Shown piece by piece: positions 31,413 to 39,351 of a DNA stretch of 43,770 nt. How positions within the stretch are numbered: position 1 is the stretch's first letter; each line of letters begins with the position of its first letter. Position numbers and translations under genes: made by a program. This DNA comes from Alphaproteobacteria bacterium (lineage in GTDB: Bacteria; Pseudomonadota; Alphaproteobacteria; Rhodospirillales; Magnetospirillaceae): assembly GCA_021325215.1 (NCBI GenBank), contig JAJPHO010000014.1:1-43770 (forward strand), read 5' to 3'. The notes under the pieces are model-generated. The model searched no databases. It saw nothing but the letters and a program-made list of their open reading frames with translations, and had not been told where the DNA came from.

Positions 31413-32581
31413 CCCCCCTTATCTACATCATCGCCGGCGAGCCTTCGGGCGATATCCTGGCGGCGCGCCTGATCAAAGCGTTGAAGCAATTGACCGATGG
31501 GCAGATCCGCTTCGCCGGCATCGGCGGCGAGGCGATGCGCGCCGAAGGGCTGCCCAGCCTGTTCCCGCAGGCCGATCTGGCGGTGATGGGCTTTGCCGAG
31601 GTGGTGCCACGCATTCCCAAGATCCTGCGGCGCCTCAAGGAAACCCTGGCCGATATCGAAGCGAAGAAGCCCGCTCTGATCGTCACCGTCGACAGCTGGG
31701 GCTTCACCGGACGAGTCGCCAAGAAGCTGAAAGAATCGGGTTCCACCATCCCGCGCCTGCATTACGTGGCGCCGATGGTGTGGGCCTGGAAGGAAAAGCG
31801 GGCACGCGCCCTGGCCGAGCGCGTCGATGCGCTGATGTGTCTGCTGCCCAACGAGCCGGCCTATTTCGAGCGCCATGGGCTGAAAGCCGTCCATGTCGGC
31901 CATCCGGTACTGGAACGGCGCGGCGAAATGGGTGACGGGCAGGGGTTCCGCCGGCGTCACGGCATCGCATCGGATGCGCCGCTGCTTTGCATCCTGCCGG
32001 GCAGCCGGACCTCGGAAACCTCCCGCCTGTTGCCGGTCTTCGCCGAGACCGCCGCCCTGATGGCGGATCGCTATCTCGGCCTGCGGGTGGTGGTGCCCAG
32101 TGTCGAGACGGTGTCGGATTCGGTCCGCCGCGCCGTGGCCGATTGGACGGTGCCGGCCCTGGTGGTCGGCGCCGACGAGAAGTGGGATGCCTTTGCCGCC
32201 GCCGACGCGGCGCTGGCCGCTTCGGGCACGGTGGCGCTGGAGCTGGCGGTGTCCAAGGTGCCGATGGTGATCGCCTATCGCGTCGCGGCCATGACCGCGG
32301 CGATCGTGCGGCGGCTGCTGACCATCAAATATGTCTGCCTGCTCAATATATTGGTCGACCGGCTGGTGGTGCCCGAACTGCTGCAGGAAAACTGCACGCC
32401 TTCCAGGCTGCTCAAGGAACTCGATCCGCTGATGCATGACGGGCCGGAGCGCCGTCTGCAACTTGAGGGCTGCGAGGAGGCGCTGGACGCGCTCGGCGTC
32501 GGCGGGGAGAGCCCGAGCCTGCGGGCGGCGCGCCAGGCCCTGTCCATGGTGTGCATCAATAGCGCAACGACCGGCGTCTGA
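31409..32581 (+). CDS. lpxB: Lipid-A-disaccharide synthase
   Basis: A 390-residue GT-B fold glycosyltransferase (GT19) joining lipid X and UDP-diacylglucosamine. GTG start overlaps lpxI. Motifs include AGEPSGDILAARL (residues 9-21), GIGGEAM, VTVDSWGFTGRVA, HYVAPMVWAWKEKRA, the nucleotide-site ILPGSRTSE and ASGTVALELA. The enzyme is membrane-associated. It closes the super-operon; a hairpin follows about 100 bases later. Confidence 0.98.
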   Translation: MTPLIYIIAGEPSGDILAARLIKALKQLTDGQIRFAGIGGEAMRAEGLPSLFPQADLAVMGFAEVVPRIPKILRRLKETLADIEAKKPALIVTVDSWGFTGRVAKKLKESGSTIPRLHYVAPMVWAWKEKRARALAERVDALMCLLPNEPAYFERHGLKAVHVGHPVLERRGEMGDGQGFRRRHGIASDAPLLCILPGSRTSETSRLLPVFAETAALMADRYLGLRVVVPSVETVSDSVRRAVADWTVPALVVGADEKWDAFAAADAALAASGTVALELAVSKVPMVIAYRVAAMTAAIVRRLLTIKYVCLLNILVDRLVVPELLQENCTPSRLLKELDPLMHDGPERRLQLEGCEEALDALGVGGESPSLRAARQALSMVCINSATTGV

Positions 32582-32684
32582 GTGACGTATTTGTGAATTT
32601 TTGCAGAGGTGTTTTAAGGCGAGCACCCGCTAACGCAAATTTAGATGACAGCGCGATCCTTCCGGGGTCAGAATGTTGTAGGGG

Positions 32685-32711
32685 TGAGTGATCCCGCTCA
32701 GGGTTCACTCA
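32685..32711 (+). terminator. Imperfect hairpin in the gap after lpxB
   Basis: TGAGTGA (32685-32691) pairs with TCACTCA (32705-32711), with an inner CCC/GGG pair and a mismatch. It is followed by A-rich, not T-rich, sequence, so it is only a possible terminator or a regulatory hairpin. The rest of the gap 32582-32755 shows nothing else I can support. Confidence 0.3.
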
Positions 32712-32755
32712 TAAAAACTCTTGGGGTGTGAGAGTAATTTTAGGGGCGGTGAACC

Positions 32756-33118
32756 ATGAATATTAGGACTCTTGTCGCGCATCAGTTGAAGGTTTGCGCG
32801 GTTGTTTCGCTTGCGGTTGCGGGTGCGGCTTTTGCGGGCGACGCTCCGCCGGCTTATACCAAGACCGTGATGACCCAGGTTTCGGGCAAGGTCGAATATC
32901 CCAAGATGGCCAAGATGCGCCATCAGGAAGGCGTGGTTACCGTTCAGGTGACCCTCGACGCCAGCGGCGCCGTATCGGCCGCCGCGGTCGAAAAATCCTC
33001 CGGAATCGAGTCCCTGGACAATGCCGCGCTCGCCGCCGTGAACGCAGCGGCGCCCTTCCCTGCGCCGCCGGAAGCGGGTACGGTTGTCCACGGAAATATC
33101 CGCTTCGCCGCCGAATAA
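32756..33118 (+). CDS. Stand-alone periplasmic TonB C-terminal domain protein
   Basis: A 120-residue protein with a signal peptide (MNIRTLVAHQLKVCAVVSLAVAGAAFA) and then a TonB C-terminal domain only: VSGKVEYPKMAKMRHQEGVV, VQVTLDASGAVSAAAVEKSSG, DNAALAAVNAAAPFPAPPEAG. The usual membrane anchor and Pro-rich spacer of TonB are missing, so it cannot transduce proton-motive force alone. It may bind receptor TonB boxes or be a regulatory/partner module. It precedes a chemoreceptor by 39 bases. Confidence 0.75.
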   Translation: MNIRTLVAHQLKVCAVVSLAVAGAAFAGDAPPAYTKTVMTQVSGKVEYPKMAKMRHQEGVVTVQVTLDASGAVSAAAVEKSSGIESLDNAALAAVNAAAPFPAPPEAGTVVHGNIRFAAE

Positions 33119-33157
33119 TGAGCCGTTCGCGGACGAAGGGAACAGTTGGGGGTTGAA

Positions 33158-34846
33158 ATGGCGTTTCTTGAGAATTTGAAGGTGGCATCCAAGGTGATGC
33201 TGTCGCTGGCCCTGATGGCGCTGATCGTCGTCGGCGCGGTCGTCTATGCCAGCGTGCGCATGTACAGCATCGACAGCGGCTACAGCTCGCTGCTCGACCA
33301 GGATGCCGGCATGTCGAAGCTGCTGGGCTGGGCCAGCCAGCGCCTGACGGCCGAGGGCCATTTGCAATATCAGTTGATTCTCGAGAGCACGCCGAAGGGT
33401 GTCGAGGCGCTGAAGGTCAAGATGGTCAAGAACGAGAAAGAGTTCCACGACCTGGCGGCTCAGGCCAAGACCAAGAACCCGGCAATGGCCAGCCGCATCG
33501 AGCAGTTCTCGCAGGGCTTCGACAGCGTGCTGGCCATCGGCAAGCAGGCGCAGGAGCTGGTCGAGAAGGCGCATGACGTCGAGGCGCTCGATCTGGTGCG
33601 CCAGAAGTTCGACCCCGCCCTCACCAAGCTCGAAACCGACCTGACCTCGCTGGTCGAGGAAGTCGATGCCGGCATGCAGAAAGACGCCAAGGACCTGACC
33701 AGTTCGACCAGCAGCACGGTGCTGACGACGCAGATCCTGGTCGGTGTCGGCCTGATCGCGGTGTTCGGCATCGCCCTGGTGATCACTCTCTACGGCGTGT
33801 CGCGTCCGCTGACCTCGATGTCCGAGATCATGGGTGAACTGGCCAAGGGGCGCTTCGACATCGAAGTGTTCGGCCAGAGCCGCGTCGACGAAATCGGCGT
33901 GATCGCCCGCGCGGTGCAGGTGTTCAAGGAGAACGGCCGCGCCATGGAGAAGATGCGCACCGAGCAGGAGGCCGCCAAGGCCAAGGCCGAGGCCGAACGC
34001 CGCCAGGTCATGCTGCAGCTGGCCGACAGTTTCGAGTCCGAGGTCAAGAGCGTGGTGCAGAGCGTCTCGTCGCAGGCGTCGCAGCTGCAGTCGACCGCGC
34101 TGTCGCTGTCCAACGTGGCCGACAAGGCCAAGGGGCAGTCCACCACCGTGTCGACCGCCGCCGAACATGCGTCGAGCAACGTGCAGACGGTCGCTTCGGC
34201 CGCCGAGCAGCTGGCTTCGTCGATTGGCGAGATCGCCCGCCAGGTGGCTCACTCCTCCGAGCTCAGCCGTTCGGCCGTGGTCGAGGCGAAGCGCACCAGC
34301 GACATCGTCTCGAACCTCGCCACCTCGGCGCAGAAGATCGGCGACGTGGTGAATCTGATCACCGACATCGCCAGCCAGACCAACCTGCTGGCGCTGAACG
34401 CGACCATCGAAGCGGCCCGCGCCGGCGACGCCGGCAAGGGCTTCGCGGTCGTGGCCGGCGAAGTGAAGACCTTGGCCAACCAGACCGCCCGCGCCACCGA
34501 GGAAATCGGCCAGCAGATCAACGGCATCCAGGCCGCGACCCGCGAAGCGGTGCAGGCGATCGAGACCATCACCGGCTCGATCACCAACATCAACGACGTC
34601 GGCACCTCGATCGCTTCGGCGGTCGAAGAGCAGGGCGCGGCGACCCAGGAGATCGCCCGCAATGTTCAGCAGGCGGCCGAGGGCACGCGCGAGGTGTCGG
34701 ACAACATCTCCGGCGTTCAGCAGGCGGTCGAAGAGGCCGGCTCGGGCGCCAACAATGTCCGCGACGCCGCGCGCGACCTGTCGAGCCAGTCGGAATCGCT
34801 GACCCAGCAGGTCGACCGTTTCATCGGCCGCGTCCGCGCCGGCTGA
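33158..34846 (+). CDS. Methyl-accepting chemotaxis protein
   Basis: A 562-residue chemoreceptor. ATG 33158 is preferred over an in-frame TTG at 33146. TM1 is about residues 11-33 ([21 protein letters not shown]), a helical periplasmic sensor region follows to about residue 188, TM2 is 189-212 ([18 protein letters not shown]), HAMP is about 214-266. The signalling domain contains the hairpin tip [20 protein letters not shown]. No C-terminal CheR/B pentapeptide is present. The ligand is not apparent. A terminator follows directly. Confidence 0.95.
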   Translation: MAFLENLKVASKVMLSLALMALIVVGAVVYASVRMYSIDSGYSSLLDQDAGMSKLLGWASQRLTAEGHLQYQLILESTPKGVEALKVKMVKNEKEFHDLAAQAKTKNPAMASRIEQFSQGFDSVLAIGKQAQELVEKAHDVEALDLVRQKFDPALTKLETDLTSLVEEVDAGMQKDAKDLTSSTSSTVLTTQILVGVGLIAVFGIALVITLYGVSRPLTSMSEIMGELAKGRFDIEVFGQSRVDEIGVIARAVQVFKENGRAMEKMRTEQEAAKAKAEAERRQVMLQLADSFESEVKSVVQSVSSQASQLQSTALSLSNVADKAKGQSTTVSTAAEHASSNVQTVASAAEQLASSIGEIARQVAHSSELSRSAVVEAKRTSDIVSNLATSAQKIGDVVNLITDIASQTNLLALNATIEAARAGDAGKGFAVVAGEVKTLANQTARATEEIGQQINGIQAATREAVQAIETITGSITNINDVGTSIASAVEEQGAATQEIARNVQQAAEGTREVSDNISGVQQAVEEAGSGANNVRDAARDLSSQSESLTQQVDRFIGRVRAG

Positions 34847-34869
34847 TCGAACGTTCGGTTTAAAAAAAG

Positions 34870-34900
34870 AGCCGATCCGGGTGACTGGATCGGCTTTTTT
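34870..34900 (+). terminator. Intrinsic terminator after the chemoreceptor gene
   Basis: A 9-bp perfect stem (AGCCGATCC/GGATCGGCT, 8-base loop) followed by six T, and preceded by an A run so it may act both ways. Confidence 0.9.
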
Positions 34901-34936
34901 ATGAGTGGAAGAGACTGAGCCCTTGGAGGAAGTAGG

Positions 34937-35395
34937 ATGAAGCGAGTTTATGTGCTGGCCGCGGTTCTTGCGGTTGCGATCGGTTCCAGCGCCGCGATGG
35001 CTCTCGACGCGCCTGCCGCGATCAAGGATCGGCAGGACTTCTACAAGGATCTCGGCAAGTCCGTGAAGGGCCTGGGCGAAGAGCTGAAGAGCTCCAGCCC
35101 GAATGTCGCCGAACTGAAGAAGTTCGCCGCCGCCATCGACGCTTCCGCGCCCAAGATCCCGGCTCTCTTCCCCGCCGGCACCGGCCCCGAGGCCGGAATC
35201 AAGACCGGCGCCAAGGCCGAGATCTGGCAGAAGCCGGATGAATTCAAGAAAGATGCCGCCGACATGGCCGCCGCCGCCCATGCCCTGAATGTGGCCGCGC
35301 AGTCGGGCGATGTCGCCGCGGTCAAGGACGCCGCCGGCAAGTTGGGCGAGGCCTGCAAGGCCTGCCATCAGACCTTCCGCGAAAAAGAGCACTGA
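34937..35395 (+). CDS. Cytochrome c'
   Basis: A 152-residue periplasmic haem protein. Signal peptide MKRVYVLAAVLAVAIGSS cut near AAMA. Mature part is a four-helix bundle (DFYKDLGKSVKGLGEELK, NVAELKKFAAAIDA) with a single C-terminal haem site CKACHQTF (Cys140, Cys143, His144), as in cytochromes c' that bind NO or CO. It begins with GGAGG before ATG. It is followed at once by a cytochrome b561-type gene, so the pair may pass electrons from membrane quinol to the soluble cytochrome. Confidence 0.93.
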   Translation: MKRVYVLAAVLAVAIGSSAAMALDAPAAIKDRQDFYKDLGKSVKGLGEELKSSSPNVAELKKFAAAIDASAPKIPALFPAGTGPEAGIKTGAKAEIWQKPDEFKKDAADMAAAAHALNVAAQSGDVAAVKDAAGKLGEACKACHQTFREKEH

Positions 35396-35396
35396 T

Positions 35397-36077
35397 TTGC
35401 AAGGCGACGATTCGGCGGGTGCCCGTATCTGGGACCTGCCGACCCGCTTGTTTCATTGGATGCTCGTGCTTCTCGTGCTGATTTCCTGGAGATCGGCCGA
35501 GCAGCGCGACATCCCGCTGCATATCCTGGCCGGGTCCGGCGTGGCTGGCCTGCTGGTGTTCCGCCTGTGGTGGGGTTTCTTCGGCAGCACGACGGCGCGC
35601 TTCACCAATTTTCTCAAAGGTCCGGGCACGGTCCTCGCCTATGCGCGGTCCTTGCTGACCCACCGCGAACCCGAATTCGGCCATAACCCGATGGGCGGCT
35701 GGAGCGTCGCCGGATTGCTGCTGTGCCTGTTGGCCTTGACCGGCTTCGGCCTGTTCGCCAGCGATGTGGACGGCCTGGATAGCGGTCCTTATTCGGACCT
35801 CGTCGATTTCGACGCTTCGCGCCTGGCCTCGCATCTGCATGCCCTGTCGTTCGACGGGCTGGAGATTCTGGTGGCGCTGCATCTCTGCGCCATCCTGTTC
35901 TATCACCTGATCAAGCGCCACAAGCTGGTCCACGCCATGGTGACGGGGCGGCACCCCGGATCGTCCGGCGAAAGTGCGTTTACGCCGGGATCGCTGCCGA
36001 TGCTGCTGATCGGCGCCGCGCTGGGACTCGCCGTGACGCTGATATTGGCGCGCCACGGCGGAGTCCTGCCTTTTTAA
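35397..36077 (+). CDS. Cytochrome b561-type membrane protein
   Basis: A 226-residue dihaem b-type protein. TTG start at 35397, one base after the cytochrome c' stop. Family motif RIWDLPTRLFHW (His20) begins TM1 (LVLLVLISW), and further helices hold His pairs (PLHILAGSGVAGLL, LEILVALHLCAILFYHLIKRHK). Four to five membrane helices in total. It would accept electrons from quinol and donate to the neighbouring periplasmic cytochrome. The stop shares TTTAAA with the convergent gene's stop. Confidence 0.9.
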   Translation: MQGDDSAGARIWDLPTRLFHWMLVLLVLISWRSAEQRDIPLHILAGSGVAGLLVFRLWWGFFGSTTARFTNFLKGPGTVLAYARSLLTHREPEFGHNPMGGWSVAGLLLCLLALTGFGLFASDVDGLDSGPYSDLVDFDASRLASHLHALSFDGLEILVALHLCAILFYHLIKRHKLVHAMVTGRHPGSSGESAFTPGSLPMLLIGAALGLAVTLILARHGGVLPF

Positions 36078-37621
36078 ACCAGGTCTGCCACCGTCAGGCT
36101 GGCCGCCTTCACGCCGGTCAGCGTCGCAACCAGCGTCAGTTCATTGGCGTCGATGGTGTGGTTGCCATTGACGTCGGCGCTGCCGGTTTGGCTGGAGGCG
36201 GGGATCACGCCCTGGGTGGCGCCGGCGGTCGAGCCGAAATACCACACTTCCGTGTTGCCGGCCTTGTCCTGGCCGATGAAGGTGATCGCTTCGCCGCTCG
36301 CGCCGGCGACCTTGTAGGAGGCGTTGATCGCCTGCAGCACCGACGCCGAACTTCCGTCACCCAGTGATCCGGTCAGAACCGCGTAGGACGTACCATTGTT
36401 GAAATTCAGCGTCGCGCCGTTCACGGCGGCGACGCTTCCGTCGATCAGCGAGGCATGCGCGGCGCTGGTCGTGTTGACGATGTGCAGGCCGGTGCCGGAG
36501 GTCGGAGAGTAGTTCTGGATGTTGGTTCCGGTGCCGCCCAGCAGATTGAGCGTCAGATTGGCGCCATTTCCCGGGACCTCGGCGGTGTTGCTGCTGCCGC
36601 CGAGTCCGATGCCGCCATAGAAGTTGGAGGCGGGCTCGATGATGATCGTGTCGTTCGTGCCGGTGACCGTAACGATCGTATGGTTGGCCGTGCCTTCGGT
36701 CAGGCCGACCGACGCGCTGGTCAAGGCGGTTCCACCCTGGGTGGCGCTGACCGACGCGGTCAGGTCGCCGGATAATCCGCCGTTATTGGTCATGGTCTGT
36801 ACGAGCGCCACCGGAATGACGGCGTTTCCGTCGCTTCCGACGGTGATGGTTCCGGTCAGCTGGCCGGACACGACATTCGCCGCGGTGACGCCGGAAAGGG
36901 TGTAATAGAGGGTGGTGCCCGCCGCCACGCCGTGGGTCTTCAAACTGAAAACCTCGGTGCCGCCTTCGGTCACGGTCGCCTGCGAATCGGCGGACAGGCC
37001 ATAGAGCGGCAGCGCCCCGGTGACGGGGCCCGACAGGCTCGCCACGCCATGATTGGCCAGCGCGGTCGCGATCTGGGAATTTGCGATCGCCTGATATTCC
37101 GACGAGTTGGCGAATTCCTGCATGAGGGTGGCGGGAGTGTAGCCGTTGGTCAGCTGAGCCTGATAATAGGCCTCTTCGCTCGCGGCCGGGGCCCGGCCCA
37201 GAATGTTGAGATAGAGCAGGTTGACGAGCGTCGCGCTGTTGCCGGAACCGTAGGTGGACGTGAACTCCGGCGAGTTGACGAAGCCGGTGGCAATCGAGTT
37301 CCACGTGGTCTGCGAAACCGCGCTGGCGCCCTGGGCCACCTCCGACGCGGTCAGCGAACCTTCCGCCAGCTGAACGTAATAAGAGAGTTCGCTGCCCGCC
37401 GGAGTCCGGCCCAGGGCCGCGACGTAATAACGGACGATCTGCTCGGCTATCGACGTCTCGGCTGTCACCGTCATCGCCGCTGCAAGTTGGGCGGCCGTGC
37501 CGGAGGTCGAGGATGTTACCGACAGGGTGGCCCAGTTCTTGGCATTGGCCGTCGCCAGCGTGGACGATTCGAACAGGACATTTTCCAGCAAGCTGACGGC
37601 CTGCGTGGTGGTAACGCTCAT
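36074..37621 (-). CDS. DUF4214-domain surface or secreted protein
   Basis: A 515-residue protein without a signal peptide. N-terminal region carries at least two DUF4214-type units (IVRYYVAALGRTPAGSELSY with FVNSPEFTSTYG, then LYLNILGRAPAASEEAYYQ with ANSSEYQAI). The middle is a Ser/Thr/Val-rich beta region (TVTEGGTEVFSLKTHG), and the end is Gly/Asn-rich (SADVNGNHTIDANELTLV, an EF-like DxNxN segment). This is the usual design of type I-secreted adhesins or S-layer-like proteins in alphaproteobacteria. Overlaps cytochrome b561 by four bases at the stops. Function inferred. Confidence 0.75.
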   Translation of the reverse strand: MSVTTTQAVSLLENVLFESSTLATANAKNWATLSVTSSTSGTAAQLAAAMTVTAETSIAEQIVRYYVAALGRTPAGSELSYYVQLAEGSLTASEVAQGASAVSQTTWNSIATGFVNSPEFTSTYGSGNSATLVNLLYLNILGRAPAASEEAYYQAQLTNGYTPATLMQEFANSSEYQAIANSQIATALANHGVASLSGPVTGALPLYGLSADSQATVTEGGTEVFSLKTHGVAAGTTLYYTLSGVTAANVVSGQLTGTITVGSDGNAVIPVALVQTMTNNGGLSGDLTASVSATQGGTALTSASVGLTEGTANHTIVTVTGTNDTIIIEPASNFYGGIGLGGSSNTAEVPGNGANLTLNLLGGTGTNIQNYSPTSGTGLHIVNTTSAAHASLIDGSVAAVNGATLNFNNGTSYAVLTGSLGDGSSASVLQAINASYKVAGASGEAITFIGQDKAGNTEVWYFGSTAGATQGVIPASSQTGSADVNGNHTIDANELTLVATLTGVKAASLTVADLV

Positions 37622-37717
37622 AGAGGAAACTCCGGCTTGTTAAAAACTTTACATACCGTAGCCTAGTTTCCTATTGGTTGAAAGTTACAGAAAAAACTCG
37701 CTCAGGTTGATCGGGTG

Positions 37718-38461
37718 TCAATTGGCGATCAGCTCGCCGAAACCGCGAAACTCCGCCTCGCCCCGCAGCAATCCGAGGAATCCTTCCAGAAAGCTCCAGG
37801 TCTCCTCGTCGTGGTCGAGGTGATGGGTAAGCAGCCCGATCGGTCGGGTGAAGGCACCGGAGCGGCGGCGTTCGGCCAGATGGCGCCGCAGATCCTCGTA
37901 GACGCGTCCGCTGCCGCGGAAGCGGGGGCCGCCCTTCCAGCGCAGCAGATCGACATGGGCATCCAGCCGCTGGAAGCCCAGGCTGGTGGGCCCTTCGCCG
38001 TTCCATCCCGACAGGGCGAAGTAACCGGCGATCGCCAGCGCCTCGATCAGGACCGGCTCAACCCGGTTCCATGGAGGCGTGAAAAAGACCGGATCGAGAC
38101 CGGCCTGATCGAGGGCGTCACGCCCGGCCAGGATTCGCCTGGCGAGCGGACCTGGGGCGACGGCGCTGGTGTAATCGGCGGCAGGGCCTTCGGCCGGCTG
38201 CCGGCGGTTGAGATGGTCGATGCCGTGCTGCGCGATGGTGACGGATGGCGTGCGGGCCAGCCGGGCCGCCAAGGTCGGGCTGACCCCCTGGGGAATCACG
38301 CCCAGCGACAGCGGCAGGTCCTGCGCCACCTCCAGCAGGCGTTCGAAGGCGGGCGAGGTGCCGCGCGCATCGTCGTCGCGCCACCACAGGACCGGGCGAT
38401 GGCCGCTCTCATGCCAGCGCGCCAGTTCGCGGTGCAGGCGGATCTGGGCGAAGAGGCTCAT
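37718..38461 (-). CDS. Polysaccharide deacetylase-like protein
   Basis: A 247-residue protein. ATG at 38461 overlaps the upstream glycosyltransferase stop (ATGA); a longer frame upstream is a shadow of that gene. Features of the carbohydrate esterase family 4 fold: RPVLWWRDDDARGTSP (Asp29-Asp31) at the first strand and TIAQHGIDHLNRR (His79, His83) as the HxxxH metal motif; VFFTPPWNRV gives the third motif. It would act on glycans made by the neighbouring transferase. The exact substrate is not visible. Confidence 0.75.
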   Translation of the reverse strand: MSLFAQIRLHRELARWHESGHRPVLWWRDDDARGTSPAFERLLEVAQDLPLSLGVIPQGVSPTLAARLARTPSVTIAQHGIDHLNRRQPAEGPAADYTSAVAPGPLARRILAGRDALDQAGLDPVFFTPPWNRVEPVLIEALAIAGYFALSGWNGEGPTSLGFQRLDAHVDLLRWKGGPRFRGSGRVYEDLRRHLAERRRSGAFTRPIGLLTHHLDHDEETWSFLEGFLGLLRGEAEFRGFGELIAN

Positions 38462-39273
38462 TCGGCGGCGGCGCCGCTGGCGTCGTGCAGATCGAGACCC
38501 GCCGCCGGGGCTGTCTCGGCCAGTATCAAGTGCGCCCGCAGGACCGACAGGAAGGCGAACAGGCCGGCCATCACCGCGATCAGCACGCCCCAGCCGCCTT
38601 CGCGGTATCCCTTGCGGCGGACATAACATTTCCAGAAACGGCGCAGGCCGCGGAAGGCTGCGGCGCCCAGCGACCCGACCCGGTTCTCGTCGACCAGGTC
38701 GCGGGCGCGCAGATCGGTATAGCGGTCGAGGCGGCGGATCATGTCGGAGATGTCGTCGTCGACATGATGGATCAGCGGCGTGCTCAACCGTCCGCCGGCG
38801 GCTCCGTCGAGGATGACACCGGGATGCACGCGCTGCGATTTCCAATGTTTGCAGCCGCGGCGATAGAGGCGTGTGACCGCCGAAGTGCCGAAAGAACCGC
38901 CCCAGCCATGGCGGACCAGCCGCCCGCCGACATAATTGTCGACCGGGATCAGGAAGTGCGAGGGGGCGATGGCCGATCGCGCGGTGTGGCGGACTTCCTC
39001 GGCCAGGGCCTCGCTGACGATCTCGTCGGCATCGACCTCGAAGATCCAGTCGCCGCTGCAGGCTTCGACGCCAGCGGCACGGCGCGGTCCCTCCAGCGGA
39101 AAGGCGCCGGTGACGATGCGGTCGGCATAAAGGCGCGCGATCTCGGCGGAGCCGTCGGTGCAGCGGTCGAGCACCACCACCAGCTCGTCGGCGAAGCGCA
39201 GCCTCTGCAGGCAGGCGGCCAGCTTCTGTTCCTCGTTATGAGCGCAGACCAGGGCGGAAAGCTTGATCGTCAC
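38458..39273 (-). CDS. Family 2 glycosyltransferase (LPS core type)
   Basis: A 271-residue GT-A fold enzyme of the WaaE/KdtX kind. It begins LSALVCAHNEEQKLAACLQR, has VVVLDRCTDGS, and DADE (Asp81, Asp83) in WIFEVDADEIVSEAL for metal and nucleotide-sugar binding. The C-terminal end has a membrane helix (about residues 228-252, WGVLIAVMAGLFAFLSVLRA). It overlaps the deacetylase gene by 4 bases, so the two form a small leftward unit acting on a surface glycan, perhaps LPS core. Confidence 0.85.
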   Translation of the reverse strand: MTIKLSALVCAHNEEQKLAACLQRLRFADELVVVLDRCTDGSAEIARLYADRIVTGAFPLEGPRRAAGVEACSGDWIFEVDADEIVSEALAEEVRHTARSAIAPSHFLIPVDNYVGGRLVRHGWGGSFGTSAVTRLYRRGCKHWKSQRVHPGVILDGAAGGRLSTPLIHHVDDDISDMIRRLDRYTDLRARDLVDENRVGSLGAAAFRGLRRFWKCYVRRKGYREGGWGVLIAVMAGLFAFLSVLRAHLILAETAPAAGLDLHDASGAAAE

Positions 39274-39351
39274 GGCGAAAATCCCTCGTAGAGAAGCCTC
39301 TCTCTTCGAGGCCTTTCCTCTATGACGCCGCCGCCCGCGGTTGCCCTCAGG

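Noticed and set aside
32705-35392. 895-codon leftward frame opposite the TonB-domain, chemoreceptor and cytochrome genes
   Set aside because: It is the complementary shadow of three well-supported rightward genes.
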